Of a stretch of 64,000 bases of DNA, positions 36,761 through 50,600 are shown piece by piece. The position numbers and the translations under genes were made by a program. Source of the DNA: Dromiciops gliroides (taxonomy: Eukaryota; Chordata; Mammalia; Microbiotheria; Microbiotheriidae); the NCBI RefSeq assembly GCF_019393635.1, contig NC_057861.1:76329327-76393326 (forward strand). The letters are read 5' to 3'. Each line of letters starts with the position of its first letter. The stretch's first letter is position 1. Below the pieces are notes generated by a model. The model did not search any database and was not told where the DNA came from. It saw nothing but the letters and a program-made list of their open reading frames with translations.

Positions 36761-39700
36761 TCTATGTGTACTACCTCACAGAGTTTCTATGAGGAAAAAT
36801 ATTTTGTCTTTTTTAAAGTGCTACAGTATTGTGGACCACTGGGTTTGAAGGTTGTAGAAGTCTTACTCTGTCAACACGAGGAGGTCCGTTCTGGGCCTGG
36901 GGAGGGTACTCCGGTCTAAGGCCGCTGCGGCCCATCCCTCGTACTCGTACATCATCTACTAGGACTGGCCGATCCGGGATGATGAAGCCAAACTCCTGTA
37001 GATACCTACATTCCACCCAGAGGGAAGTTTGTCAAGGAAGAAAAGTCACTGAGGAAGAGAGACCACTTCCCTGACCTTTTCCAGGAGCCCAGTACCTCTC
37101 TGTGAAGGCTGCCCCAAAGTCCCCTTCACGAGGAGAATGAGAAGTGGGAGGGTGTCGACGGGCAGAAACCATGATAGCACAGTCAGTCCCTTGGTAGCGA
37201 AGGTGCAGAAACCTCTCAGTATAGATCTGGGATCTGGGATGATGGAAAAGGAATGAGTGAGAGATGCTCAACAGATAAGGACACAACGGTGGGGCCCAAA
37301 GAGAATTTCTTTGCTGAACAAGGATCTGTGACCACCCTCATCCCAGTCCCTTAGGCCTGACCCTGCTTTCAGACTTCCCTCTTAAGGCCGTGCCTATGTT
37401 CCCAACCCACTGTGAACAGAAGCCACCTTCCATCAGCCCTCACTATCTGGAACAGCCTTGAGCCACACACCCCATGCCCCAGTACCTGGGGAAGCCCTGG
37501 GCCTGCAGGGCCTCCACACACTGCTCATCCAGGCGGCTGAGACGTTGGTCAATCTCAGGGAAGGTTTCAGGTGTGTATGTCAGGGAACAAGGCTCCTGGG
37601 CCTCATGCACCACATCTGCCAGTGCCAGCCCCAGTGCCGAGAGCAGCCCGCTGTGCCTGAGGAAGGGGGAAGGTGTGTTTAGGGGAGTCACATCATGTTG
37701 ACTCAAGCTATATCTACCTAGGACACCTGTACTAAGAGTACAAACTTGGGGTAGCTAGGTGGTGCAGTGGATAGAGCACCTACCCTGGAATCAGGAGTAC
37801 CTGAGTTCAAATCCGACCTCAGACACTTGACACTTACTAGCTGTGTGACCCTGGGCAAGTCACTTAACCCCAATTGCCTCACTAAAAACAAACAAAAAAA
37901 GAGTACAAGCTTGATAAATCTTGGAGCCTTCACCTCAATGTTTACGTAAAAAAAGCATGCACTTCATCCTGTTCAAAATGGCACTTGACACTTACTAGCT
38001 GTGTGACCCTAGGCAAGTCATTTAACCCCCTTTGCCCTGCAAAAACAAAAAACAAAACAAAACCAAAAAAAGGTATGGAAAATTCTTGGTAGGGGGAAGC
38101 CAAAGAAAATGGCCTGATGTGGAGGTGAAAGAATGCTGCCACTACAGTTTCACCAATCCCTTCAGCCTTACTTAGCACCCCTGTCCCCATTTTCTGCCTA
38201 GGGACCTTCCTGGGTGAGGCCAGACTCTGCTACCCCAGTCAGTTAAGGTAGATGAGAAATCTACCGTTCTTTTTTTATTTCCAGGCAGATAAGATGAAGC
38301 TGGCAAGAATCAAACCAAGGTTATGGGGAGGTGGCATAGGGCATGGTAAGTAGAAGAGGTCCTGTACTGAAGCTCCAGCCAGGCCTGGAATCTGGACTGG
38401 CCCCAAAGCTATTAGAGTGTGATTATTTTGGCTTACAAACCAAAGCAATTCAGAAAACTAGACTCTGCAGCTGTGCCTTGAGATAACAAGGCACAGTAGA
38501 AAAAGCACTGGACCTGGGGCCAGAAGACCTGGCTCTGACATTTACTAGCTCTAATACAATTCAGAGGGGGCAAACTCTGAACCTCTGTTTCCTATGAATA
38601 TAGGCTATGATGACTCTTTCATTTATTTATTCATGTGTGTATGTATGTATGCATGTATACATGCATGTGTGTATGTATTACATATCTATCTATATTAGTT
38701 TCTTTGTTTTTGGTTTTGTTTTGTTTTGTTTTGCAGGGCAGTGGGGGTTAAGTGACTTGCCCAGGGTCACACAGCTAGTAAGTGTCAAGTGTCTGAGGCT
38801 GGATTTGAACTCAGGTACTCCTGAATCCAGGGCCAGTGCTTTTATCCACTGTGCCACCTAGCTGCCCCCCTATATTAGTTTCTTTCTTTTTTTTTTTTTT
38901 TTTAGCGAGGCAATTGGGGTTAAGTGACTTGCCCAGGGTCACATAGCTAGTAAGTGTTATGTGTCTGAGGCCGGATTTGAACTCAGGTACTCCTGACTCC
39001 AGGTCCGGTGCTCTATCCACTGCGCCACCTAGCTGCCCCCCTATATTAGTTTCTTAATGTGGAAGGTGTATCTAACTATTCCCTAAGGCTAAGTAAGAAA
39101 TTCCCTATATAAGATCTTCCTGAGTGCCAACCAGTAAGGGCCTTGTTCTGGTATTAATAATGTGTCTCCTTAACAAAGGATGAAATTGGGGGCAGCTAGG
39201 TGGGGCAGTAGATAAAGCACCAGCTCTGGTCAGGAGGACCTGAGTTCAAATCCGACCTCAAACACTTGACACTTACTAACTGTGTGACCCTGGGCAAGTC
39301 ATTTAACCCTCATTGCTCCAACCCCCCAAAAAACAAACAAACAACAAAGGATGAAATCTCCTTGAAAAGATTAACTCCCTGACAAGGTATGAATCCCCTT
39401 GCAAATTACCAGGGGCACCACTAGGTTAACCCCACTTTTCTGATTGTCATGCCTACTTATTGCCTATTTGCTACCTCACTGCTGGTGTACCAGTTAAGCT
39501 ATATATGTGTCATCCAATTTAGCTCAGAAGACAAAGAGAGGAGAGCTGTTGGTAAGAAACTTAGGAGAGAGAGAGAAGTCTACAGAAAGATTTCTCTTCC
39601 TCATGGAATCTAGGGAAGATGGCATCTTTGTGCACCCCCTCCTAGGAATTTCTCTACTCTAGAAATGGCAGAATGGTCAAGTTACTGAATCAAGCAGAAA

Positions 39701-41573
39701 GGTTGATGGATGAAGGAGAAGCAGGAACCAAGGAGCAATGAGGAACAGTTACTACTGAGGAAAAACAAATCCAGAATTGTTTTTCACTAGTATTTTGAGT
39801 CTGTGTGGGCTGGGCAAGTCCAGGGAGAGAGAGGAGTTGACTATATGCTCCAAGTTCTTTTACCTTTTTTTTTTTTGGGGGGGGGGGTTAGGAAATGAGG
39901 ATTAAGTGACTTGCCCAGGGTCACACAGCTAGTAAGTGTCAAATGTCTGAGGCCGGATTTGAACTCAGGTCCTCCTGAATCCAGGGCTGGTGCTTTATCT
40001 GCTTCACCACCTAGCTGCCCCCTTCTTTTTGTCTTTCATTGGGGCCCTAGCCAGAGTAATATAAATTTGACATGCTTTATAAGACCTTGGAAAGGTGGGG
40101 TTCACTAGAAGGAATAGTTGTTTTACTCTCTAACAGATATCCTTTCTCTGTGTTCTACCATCCCTTCTTTTAAAGGCTATGTCCAAAGTGGTAATTCAAG
40201 CATTTACCTTCAATAGCAATGAAGATCAACTGGGCAATAATAACCTGGAACTTCGCTGTCAAAGTCAACCAGTGATACCTAAGCCAGGGTAACTTATACC
40301 TTGTAAAAGAGTTGACTTTGTCAAGAGAATTTCTACCTTGTTAAAGACCTTGTCTAAGTGAGGTTGACCTGTTATTTCTCCTTTATCTGTTCATAACCTT
40401 ATCTCACTTCTTCCTCTGCCTTGTAACACCAAACCCTATTCTTCATCCTCACCACTATTTCCTATGCCCCCCACCCTTCAGTTCTTTCTCAAGCTGTTAT
40501 CTCACATTTTCTCCTCCTCTCTCCATCTTGACCTCTTAGTGAATCCATTCAACCCTACACTGTCCTCTTCTCCAGTCTCCCACCTCTTTATCCTATCAAA
40601 GATCTTTCCTGGCTAAACCTCAGCCTTGGATTTCTCCCACCATCTGCTATCTTCACTCCTACTCACATGCTACTGAACAAAGATGAAGGAAAACATGAAA
40701 CTATGCTAACTGGGTTCACTACAAATTTGTTACATAGTCTCAACTGGGCCCTCACTGCAGCAAGACAATCCTTTTATACTTCCCTATTCCTCTCACCACA
40801 GCAGCTCTATCAAACCTTTTCATCCTTTTCAAATCTCCCATGGTTCCTCCTCTTACCACCCTTCTCAACTGATAACTTTTCCTCACATTTCACTGAAAAA
40901 ATTGAGGCTATTTGCTGAGTTTCCTCTTCTTCTGTTTTTCTCATTTCATATCTACCAAATTCGATCTGCCACTATCTCCACCTTCACACTCATCTCATAT
41001 GAAGTGGCCCTTGTACATACATAATTCTATTCCATCTTCTCCAGAAAATTGTGCCCTGTCTTTCCCACTCTCCCACTTATCTTCAATTTATCCCTGCCTA
41101 CTGGCTGCTTCCCTACCACCTCCAAATATGCCCATGTCTCTCCCATCCTCAAAAAACCCTTCATTTGATCCATATATTACCACTATCATCCTATCTCTCT
41201 ACTCACTTTCATGGCTAAACTCCTTGAGAAGACTATCTACAATAGATGCCACCACTACTTTGGCTCTCTTAACTCTTTGCAGTTTGGCTTCAGACCACAT
41301 CATTCAACTGAATCTCCTCTTTCCAAAGTTACCCATGCTCCCTTTTTTTTTTTTTTTGGTGGGGCAATGAGGGTTAAGTGACTTGCCCAGGGTCACACAG
41401 CTAGTAAGTGTCAAGTGTCTGAGGCCAAATTTGAACTCGGGTCCTCCTGAATCCAGGGCTGGTGCTTTATCCACTGCACCACCCAGCTGCCCCTCCCATG
41501 CTCTCTCTCTCTCTTTTTTTTTTTTAAATATGGAACGCTTCACGAATTTGCGTGTCATCCTTGCGCAGGGGCC

Positions 41574-41624
<51 letters not shown>

Positions 41625-44600
41625 GAGTACCCATGCTCTCTTAATTGCCAAATCTAGTGGCCTTTTCTCAGCCCTCATCCTTTTTATCTCTTTGACATTA
41701 ACAATTAGCCTCTTTTCTAGGATACTCTCTTCTCTCTATGTTTCCTTGACACTACTCTGGACTGGTGCTCAGTCTTCCTGTCTAACTGCTCTTTCCAAGT
41801 CTCCTTTGCCAGATTTTCATAACTGCAAACCAGAGCTATGTCCCAAGGTTCCACTCTGGGTCTTCTTTTCTTCTCCCTCTATACTATTGTGAGAAATGAA
41901 TATTTCTCTCCTATATTTAATAACTAATTATTTTATTAGGACCAAGGTTTTCCCCTTTTTTTTTACTTCCTCATCCAGAAATCAACCAGTGTGGGAAATC
42001 TCTCTGAAGAAATTGATCCAGACCTAGATCTAATCATACAGTAAAAGAAATTTTAAGTATGGGCTAAATGGGTGAATTCCTGCTCATTGTGTTTGTTCAG
42101 CAGGCCTGAGGAAAGGTTGATTTTCCCTATTATCAAGACAGGTGATATGGAAAGTGATGTCTCTTTGATCAAGATTTGAGTGACCTAAGTCACATACCCC
42201 AAGATAGCCTACCTCCCATTTAATTAAACAATCAGAGCTGATTGCCCTCCCTCAGGAACACTTTCTCTTCAAAAGGCATATAAACTATGTGACCCCACCA
42301 CCATTAGGGGTCTTTGGTCTAAGAGAGATGGCCAAATGACCATCTTTTTCTTAATAGCCTGCTGGTCTTATTAATAAAATGATTAAATTACCCAGAAACT
42401 ATGTCTCTGCAACTTTTTAATCACACTATTTCTCTTGGTGAGTTCATCAGATCCCTGGCCCTGGATTCAGGAGGACCTGAGATTCAGATAGTTATCAGAT
42501 CTCCATATCCAGTCTTAAACTTTCTCCTGACCTTCAGTCAGGAGAAATGCCTGTTGGTCATTTCAAACAGGATATGGTATCGATATTTTCGACTCGACAT
42601 GTGTATAACCAAACTGATCATCTCTCCCCCTGCACCCACCCCTCTGTCTAGCTTTCCTATTAATGCTGAAGGTACCACAATCTTCCTAGTCACCCAGGCT
42701 CAAAACCTGGGTGTTTCCTGGAATCCTCACTCTTCCTCACTTTTACAGCTAATCTTTGACCAAGTTCTGTTGATTCTGTCCTTGCAATATCTCTCGTATG
42801 TACCTCCTTCTCCCCTTTGACACTGCCGCCACCCTGGTGTAGTTCCTTATCATCCCAGCCATCTGGATGGATGCCATCCTTCCTCTTCCTATTCCAGCCC
42901 ATCTTCCACTCAGCTATCAGACTGCCCTTCCTAAAGTACAAGTCTGATTGCATCACCCTTCCATCAATTCTCTTTGTTCCCTATTACCTCTAGAATAAAA
43001 TAGAAATCCTCTTTGGATTTTTAATCCTTTTTGATTTTTTAAGCCCTTCACAACCAAGGACCCCTTATACCCTTTATTGCCACCCTTTACTCTGCAATGC
43101 AATGACAATGGCCTCTTTGCTGTTCCTTGAACAAAACACTACATCTCCTGAATCTGGGCATTTTCACTGGCTGTGGCCCATGCTTAGGACCCTCTTATCT
43201 CCTCATCTACACCTCCTAGCTTCATCCAAGTCTCAGCTACAGCCCTACCTTTGACAAGAAGACTTTCTCAGTCTTCCTTCTTAGTACTTTCACTCTGAGA
43301 TTATCTCCATTTTATCCTATTTATCTATTGTTTGTATGTGTTTACAAGCTGTCTCTCCCATTAGACTGTGAGCTCCTTGAGAAGAGGGAAGGATTTTGCC
43401 TTTCTTTGTGGCCCCAGTGCTTAGCACAATGCCTGGAACATAATAGGCACTTAATAAATAGTTATTAACTGACTGATTCCTCCTCCCCAGCTACCTATGG
43501 GTGGGTGTAGGAGTTAAGAATAAAAAGGAAAGCTTTGGGGGCAACTAGGTGGCACAGTGGATAAAGTACCAGCCCTGGATTCCAGAGGACCTGAGTTCAA
43601 ATCCGGCCTCAGACATTTGACACTAGCTGTGTGACCCTGGGCAAGTCACTTAACCCTCATTGCCCCACCCTACCCCCAAAAAAAGAACTATTTTTTTTTA
43701 AAGGAAAGCTTCCTATGTACTTATAAAAAAGAGCTAAAGGGGCAGCTAGGTGGCTCAGTGGATAGAGCACTGGCCCTGGATTCAGGAGGACCTGAGTTCA
43801 AATCCGGCCTCAGACACTTGACACTTACTAGCTGTGTGACCCTGAGCAAGTCACTTAACCCCAATTGCCTCACCAAAAAACAAAAAAAGACGAAAAAAAG
43901 AGCTAAAGATTTGATTGAGCACAAGAAAATGCCAGATGGTGAACTATAAAAGGAACATGGCTAAAGAGGGAGGGGAGAAATGCAGCTTATAGAACTTGGC
44001 AGAGAACAACAGGCACCACATTCTGTGTGATACTTCTGGATCTTTGTATGTCAGGCCTTCCCCCATTCCATCCCTCCATCCCCCCATGTCAATAGTAAAA
44101 ATTTTCAGATGATCTGGGGGCTCAAGTTTTAGTTTACTGAAGGAGGTAATCCTTGGCAGGCAGAAGCAGGATCAATGAAGAAGATGAGGTGGGGGACAAG
44201 GGAACTTGCCCCTTGGATATTACTGGTAAGATGGAGACTTTTTCTGAAGCCAGCAGGGAAGAGGTACAGCTATTGTACCTCCCCAGTAAACTGGCTACAA
44301 CTCAGAGAACAGCTGTCATGCCCAGGTACATGTTGGAAAACAAGCAGGCTCAGAGGTACATAACCCCGCCCCCCAACCCTACACACCCCAACAGGTACCT
44401 GTGTATATGAACAGTGTCCATGCCTAAGGAACGAGCGATGGCACAGGCATGCTGCCCCCCTGCACCCCCGAAGCATGCCAGTACATGGACTGATGGGTCA
44501 TGGCCTCGAGCCTGTGGAGCAGAGGGAAGAGCAGTTAGCAGTGGACCATCCTGTTCTCCCTGACAACTTCCGGGTCCTCCATTCTCTGGGTACCTGGCCT

Positions 44601-47600
44601 TCACCCTCTCCCTAACTTCTGCACCATAATCTCTCTCCACTAGTCCAAGGACAAGGATATCCTATTCCCACTCTCCTGGGCTTGGTTCTGAGGTTCTCCT
44701 GAGAGCCAGGAAAATGACTGTCACCACAGTTTAAAGCTAGGATGGGGTTAAAAAAAACTGGACAAAGGAAGCAAATATACAAAAATTTGGACAGGACAGT
44801 CAGTTAGTATCCATGGAGGGTTATTAGTTGCTATGATGGCAAGTCAGTGACCAAGAAGTGTGGCTGGTCAGTGGCCAAGGAAGAAATGGGCAGTGGCCTT
44901 GTGGTTGCTCAGCGGCCAAGGAAGAAATGGGTCAATCAGAATCAAATGATGGTCAATTAGAAGCTGAAAATCATGGCAAGACTCCTGACACAGAGTTGAC
45001 AGACTCTGAGTTTAAAATGAGATCTATTTTTTGGACATGGCCAATATGAGAATTTGTTTTGCTTGACTGTCCATATTTGTGACAAGAGTTTTGTTCTTTT
45101 ATTTCCCCAAAAGGAAGAGGTGGGAGGGAGAAAAAAAAATTTTTTTGTTCAAAATAAAATTTAATTTTGAAAAAGGAAGCTAGCAGTCTAGTATGTGTTT
45201 GTCAGTCAGTGATCACAGTGGTGAGTCAGTGGCTGGAGAACGTTCATACCTGGGTAAGAGCACGGATCGGACGGCACATGGCCTCATTGGCCACTCGCAC
45301 GAAACCCATGGCCACCTCCTCAGGTGTCAGTGGATCAGTCCCATCGGGTCCTTGGACCAGAAAGTTATTGACCTGAACTGTCACAGCATCCAGGGCCTTC
45401 TTAGAGGCCTCCTTGGAGAGAGGCTGGTCCTCACCCGGACCAAAAATGCAGGGAAAGGAAGAAGGAAGCAAGCGACCCAGGACCAAGTTGGCATCTGTCA
45501 CTGTTAAGGGTCCCCCTGGAAGGAGAGGGTAGATGAGAAAATAGTGGGATTCATTGGTGACACTTCATAAGGCATAAAAGGCACTCCACACAAGGAAGAA
45601 GGATGGAGATTTGGGAGAGTGATAAAGGGTATTTATTTATAGGGAGGAGAATACCATACCTAGGAACTCTGCAGGAGGGAGGGCAAGGAACATGGGCTCC
45701 ACCCAGCTAGGGTCAGGGTCATGAGCTTTACTGACCTTTTCTATAGCAGGCAGGGCCAGGATGTGCACCAGCTGACTCAGGACCCACCACAAATAGGCCA
45801 GACCTGAAGAAGGAATACAGAGGGGAGGAGTGGAGGACCAGGACACAGAAGACAATGATATCAAGGGTTCCCTTTGAAGGTTACTTCATCTAATTATACC
45901 ACCCTTCCCAGGTCCCCATTGCTGTCATCTACCAATCTCTAGGACATTCTCCACCCACCCCGACCCCATCCCAATGACCTTATCACCTGCCTCATAACCT
46001 TCCTCTCTTCCCCAGGCCTTGCCATCATCCTCAACAGCTTCAATATTCACAGTGAAGACTCTTCTTCAAGCACCCTGGCTTCCCCATTCGTCAAACTCAG
46101 TTCCCAGACCCTCCATCTCCACCCTCTCTTAGCCACCCGAAGGGGTGGTCACACCTCAGACCTTATTATCACACCCCAATTGTAAGCAGCTAGATGGTGC
46201 AGTGGGTAGGGTGCTGGACTTGGAATCAGGAAAACACAGGTTCAAATGCTGCCTTAGCTGCTTCTGACCTTGAACAAGTCACTTCAGCTCTTTGTGCCTC
46301 AGTTACCCTGTCTGTAAAATGGGCATAACAGGAGCCCCTCCCTCACAGGGTCATTATAAGAATCTCATGGAATAACATGTGTAAAGTGCTTTGTAGACTT
46401 TAAAGCTCTGTATAAATGCTAGCTGACTAAATTACTCTACATCTAAGATTCAGGACGCTGAAATTCCTTCTCTGCTAACAATCCCCTTTCCTCTCTTTTG
46501 ATTCTACTTCCATCTCTTCCCAATCTTGGTTCTCAGTCAATTCTCTACCCTCCTTCCTCTTTTCTCCACTCTTTGAAACACCAGCTCTAAAGTCACGCTC
46601 CCCTCAGTAACTATTCCAAACCTCCTTTTTGGGGGGGGGGGGATGAGGGTTAAGTAACTTGCCCAGGGTCACACAGCTAGTGAGTGTCAAGGTTCTGAGG
46701 CCGGATTTGAACTCAGGTCCTCCTGAATCCAGGGCTGGTGCTTTATCCACTGTGCCACCTAGCTGCCCACCATGGGGAAGATTTTTTATATCCCCAACAC
46801 ACAGCACACCTGGAAAACACCTAAAAGTACTTTTTGATTGCTTGATTTATAAAGTACCCTAAGAAAATCCGAAGGAGGAAATGCTTTCAATTAGAGGGGA
46901 ACCAAAGGAGGATTCATGGAGGAGGAGGTGGCACCTGAGTTGAGTCAACTGCCTGCTGAACATCTCCACTGGCTTTCCCACCAGCACCTCAAACTCAGCA
47001 TATCCCAAATGGGGCTCCCTTCCAAATGGGGTTTCTGATTTTTCTGGTGGTTCAAAAGCTCATTGTCATAAATGATGCTTCTCTCTCTCCTTTATCCCTC
47101 ATTTGTACCTCTCTTATTAAATGCCTGCTTTGGACCAGGTGCTACGCTAGACATTGAGGATATGAAGATAAAAATTCAACAGTGCCTGCCCTCAAAGAGC
47201 TTCCCTTCTACTAGGGGACATCCAAACAGTTACTATTTCTGCTTCCACAATAATTGTCACATCGATCTCCTCCTCTCTCCATTTATAAGACCACCCCCCC
47301 TTAATTCAGGCCCTCATCACTTTACCCCTGTGCTACTGTATTGTCCGGCTCACTGGTCTCTTTTTCCAATCTGTCCTCAAATGATTACCAAAAATGCCCA
47401 AGCCTGATCCTTCAATCTTCCAACCTCCTATGGGCATTCAAGGCCCTCTGCAATCTAGCTTCAACATGCTTTTCTCTTATTACTTCTCTTCATTCAACAT
47501 TCCCAGCCAAATTGGACCACTAGTTAGCAGCAATCTGATAGCATCTTCCTGTCCTCTCGCTTCCATTCAGGCTTATCTTTATGCCAGAAACATTTCCTCC

Positions 47601-50600
47601 TCCTCTTTCTTTTTCTTTCTTTTGTTTTTAGTAAGGCAATTGGGGTTAAGTGACTTGCCCAGGGTCACACAGCTAGTAAGTGTTAAGTGTCTAAGGCTGG
47701 ATTTGAACTTAGGTACTCCTGACTCCAGGGCTGGTGCTCTATCCACTGTGCCACCTAGCTGCCCCTCCTCCTCCTCTTTCTTTGAGGTCATATGAGATGC
47801 CACCTCTACCATGAAGACTTTACCATGATTCTAACTGAAAATGATCTCTCCTTCCTCAAATTTGATCCTGGAGATTTGTCAGGGCCTTTCCTTTGCCTTT
47901 ATTATATAGTCTAATTTCCTGGTAACTTAATTCCATACCTCTCATATCCCTATTAGAGGGTAATCTTGAGGCCAGAGATGGAATCATTTTTCACCTTGGG
48001 ACAATGTCATTCCCAGAGCAGGCATGTCATAAATATGAGCTTAATTGAAAAGAATTCTAGTAATGGCAAAGATGACAAGAGCAAGATGTCAGGGTGTGGG
48101 CCTAACTTGAAAACAACACTGGAAGCTCCTGGGTCTGAGAGGAGGAAGGGCAGGGAGGGGGGAGAAAGAGATCCCAACCTGAAGAAGAGTCTGGAGCCGC
48201 CTCCAGCAGCCACAGTGTTGACGTCCAGCTGCGGGGCCTGAATGGTGATGCCAGCTGTGCTGGCCTCAAACACATGTTCATAGTCACCTGCAAACCGACT
48301 GACATCTGTGGAGGTGCCTAAGAGTGGGACGGGTGGGAGACAATGTGTTGGATAGAGATATGTTGGGGCAGGAGGTAGGCAAGATCCACACCATATCCCA
48401 GAATAGCTCCTCCACTCCCAACATCTTTGACCACTCTGCAGTCCCTTAGACCCCCACAATTTGGAGTGCCTTAAACCACAGTACATTTTTTCTTAGCATC
48501 AAGATGAGAAGATGTGCCCTGGAGCCAGCCCAGTTCCAAGCTCATCCCCCCCAGGCCCCCAGCATCAGGTGAAACCCAGCACCCATCCTCCATACCGCCC
48601 ATGTCAAAGCCAATGACGGGATGTCTTCCCTCTGCACAGTAGGTAGTGACTGCATAGCCAACAACACCACCTGCAGGGCCTGAGAGAACGGCCCTGGAAC
48701 CACTGAAGGAGGTCATGGGCACCAGACCCCCATCTGAGCGCATGAAGAGCACCTGTACATCCTGGACAAGAGGGGACACAGGCAACAAAAGCTAAGTCCC
48801 AGGGCCACCTGATATGGGGGACAGAGTCAGGGGAGGTCAGGATACATGTGATGAATAAGTCAGAGGGTGAATATATCAAGGGACACAGAGACCACAGGAG
48901 ACACACAAGCAAAGGAAGCAGGGAGCCCAGAGTAAGCAGATATGGGAAGTGAAAGACAGGATAGGAGTGAGAAACAGTAAACCAGCACAGGGTGAGGTGA
49001 TGCAAAAGGCACAAAGTGAAAAGGCCAGGAGAGCACAGAACTAGGTGATTCAGACCAAAAGGACATAGCTGAGGAGGCACTGAGTGGAGGGGAACAAGGT
49101 AAGAAGCACAGCATGTCACAGGGGGAGTGGATACAGTATACAGGGAGTAAGAAGGTCTCCTCACCTTCAGGTGCCCCTGGAAACCCTTGCAGAAGCTGTG
49201 CAGGTAGCGATGGATGATGGGAGTCAGGTAGGCATCAGCACAGGCCGTGTGCCCTCGGGGAACAATCCTCACCATTGGCATCACCTCCGAGGATAGGGAC
49301 ACGTGAGTGAAGCCCAGTTCTCGTGCCAATGCACCCACCTGCTGCTCATGTTGTGCCCACCTGCCCAGGGGTTAGAAATGGTAGATTTTGGAGCATATGG
49401 TTGGCAAGGACCTGGAGCACTTTCAGCCTCCCCAGGTTCCCTCTCCCCTGGTACTCCATCTCCAGGTCACCAGCTTCTCATACCAGAGCCTACCCTTGGC
49501 TCTTCCTTTCCCTCCTAATTGCCAGATTCCCACCTTCCCCTCCTAAAAATCTACCCCGGTATCAGTGTCCCAAAATGCCCTCACATGTAGGAATGCATGA
49601 ACACAACTGCCAGGCTTCGGATGCCCCGGGCCAGTAGGCCCTCCAGCTTTCCCCGTAAGCTTCCTAGGTCCACGGGTCGTTGTACCTCTAGAAGGTCCCC
49701 TGTTGAGCCTAGGTGGGGAGAAATGACCAAGTGACTGTCACAACAACCTTCCTCCCCATTGTCTCAACCCAAACGGCCCCTTTGCAGATCAACTCCACGG
49801 GCTCCACTGCAGCTCCCCAGACCTGATTCTGACCCCAGAGTCCACTTCTCAGCTTTCATTTATCCCCACGGGAGGGAGGGGGGCCCAAGGCTAAGAGGCA
49901 GAAGTTTAGAGCAGGGAGTAGTAGACCAGGTTTGCTAGATTGGCAGGGAAAGGAGGGAAAAAGTAGGGTTTGTGAATCAGAAGGGAACCAAACCCAGAGG
50001 TCCCAAAAGTATGGGTTGAAGATCAAAGTAGAGAAGGACACACACCTTTGATGGGGGTCCTAGCGCCTGGCTCCCTTACATACAGCACCACCCGCTCATC
50101 CACCTCCACCACCTCCTCATACAGGACTTGAGGCATTGGCACTGCCTAGGGGGGAATGGGGTGTGGGGGGAGAGAAAACAAGAGCACACTCAGAGGGAAC
50201 AACCTCCCAGCTCTGCCCTCAGGGCAGAGGGGTTATTCCTCATGAGCACTTTACTGAAGTCAGACGGAAGGTTTCTCTTTGTACCAGTGATGAAGGTGGG
50301 AGACACTTACAAACCAATCATAGGTCTTCCAATAGAAGGAAAGAGACCAGGGAAACCAAGGGAAAGGTGGGAACTACAGAGTTCAGTGCAGAAAGGCAGA
50401 AATGGGGAGCCTGAGTAAAATGAAGAGACTATAGGGCCTGAGTACAGACTGATCTCCAGCCAGCCTTTCGAAGTTCCAGGGGGCCAGGGAATAATTGGTC
50501 TTTCCTGGTCAACTGCTGCGTAACTTTCTCCTGACCGTGGGTCTGCACTTGTCCAATCTCTCACCTGGCCTGGGGCCCAAGTTTTCATTCCAGTCTAACT

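Larger units (their letters stand above)
40400..43470 (+). mobile_element. Long L2 LINE remnant, interrupted three times
   Basis: Plus-strand L2 (CR1 clade) in the OPLAH intron, antisense to the gene. Part of the reverse transcriptase region is recognisable before and after the inserts (cttcagaccacatcattcaa, ttaattgccaaatctagtgg). The 3' UTR runs 42700-43460 and ends agcacaatgcctggaacata then aggcacttaataaatagtta. A SINE (41344-41494), a U6 retrocopy (41526-41628) and a solo LTR (41888-42425) interrupt it. Reading frames are broken. Confidence 0.75.
45890..47050 (+). mobile_element. L2 LINE fragments
   Basis: The text caacagcttcaatattcaca and ctcagaccttattatcacac is L2 coding-region-like, broken by a MIR and a SINE. 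Confidence 0.5.

Noticed and set aside
40912..41370. 152-codon plus-strand frame
   Set aside because: It is part of a broken L2 element that runs into a SINE.
48604..49338. 244-codon minus-strand frame
   Set aside because: It reads from one OPLAH exon through the intron (49164-48762) into the next exon in a different frame; real splicing explains both ends.
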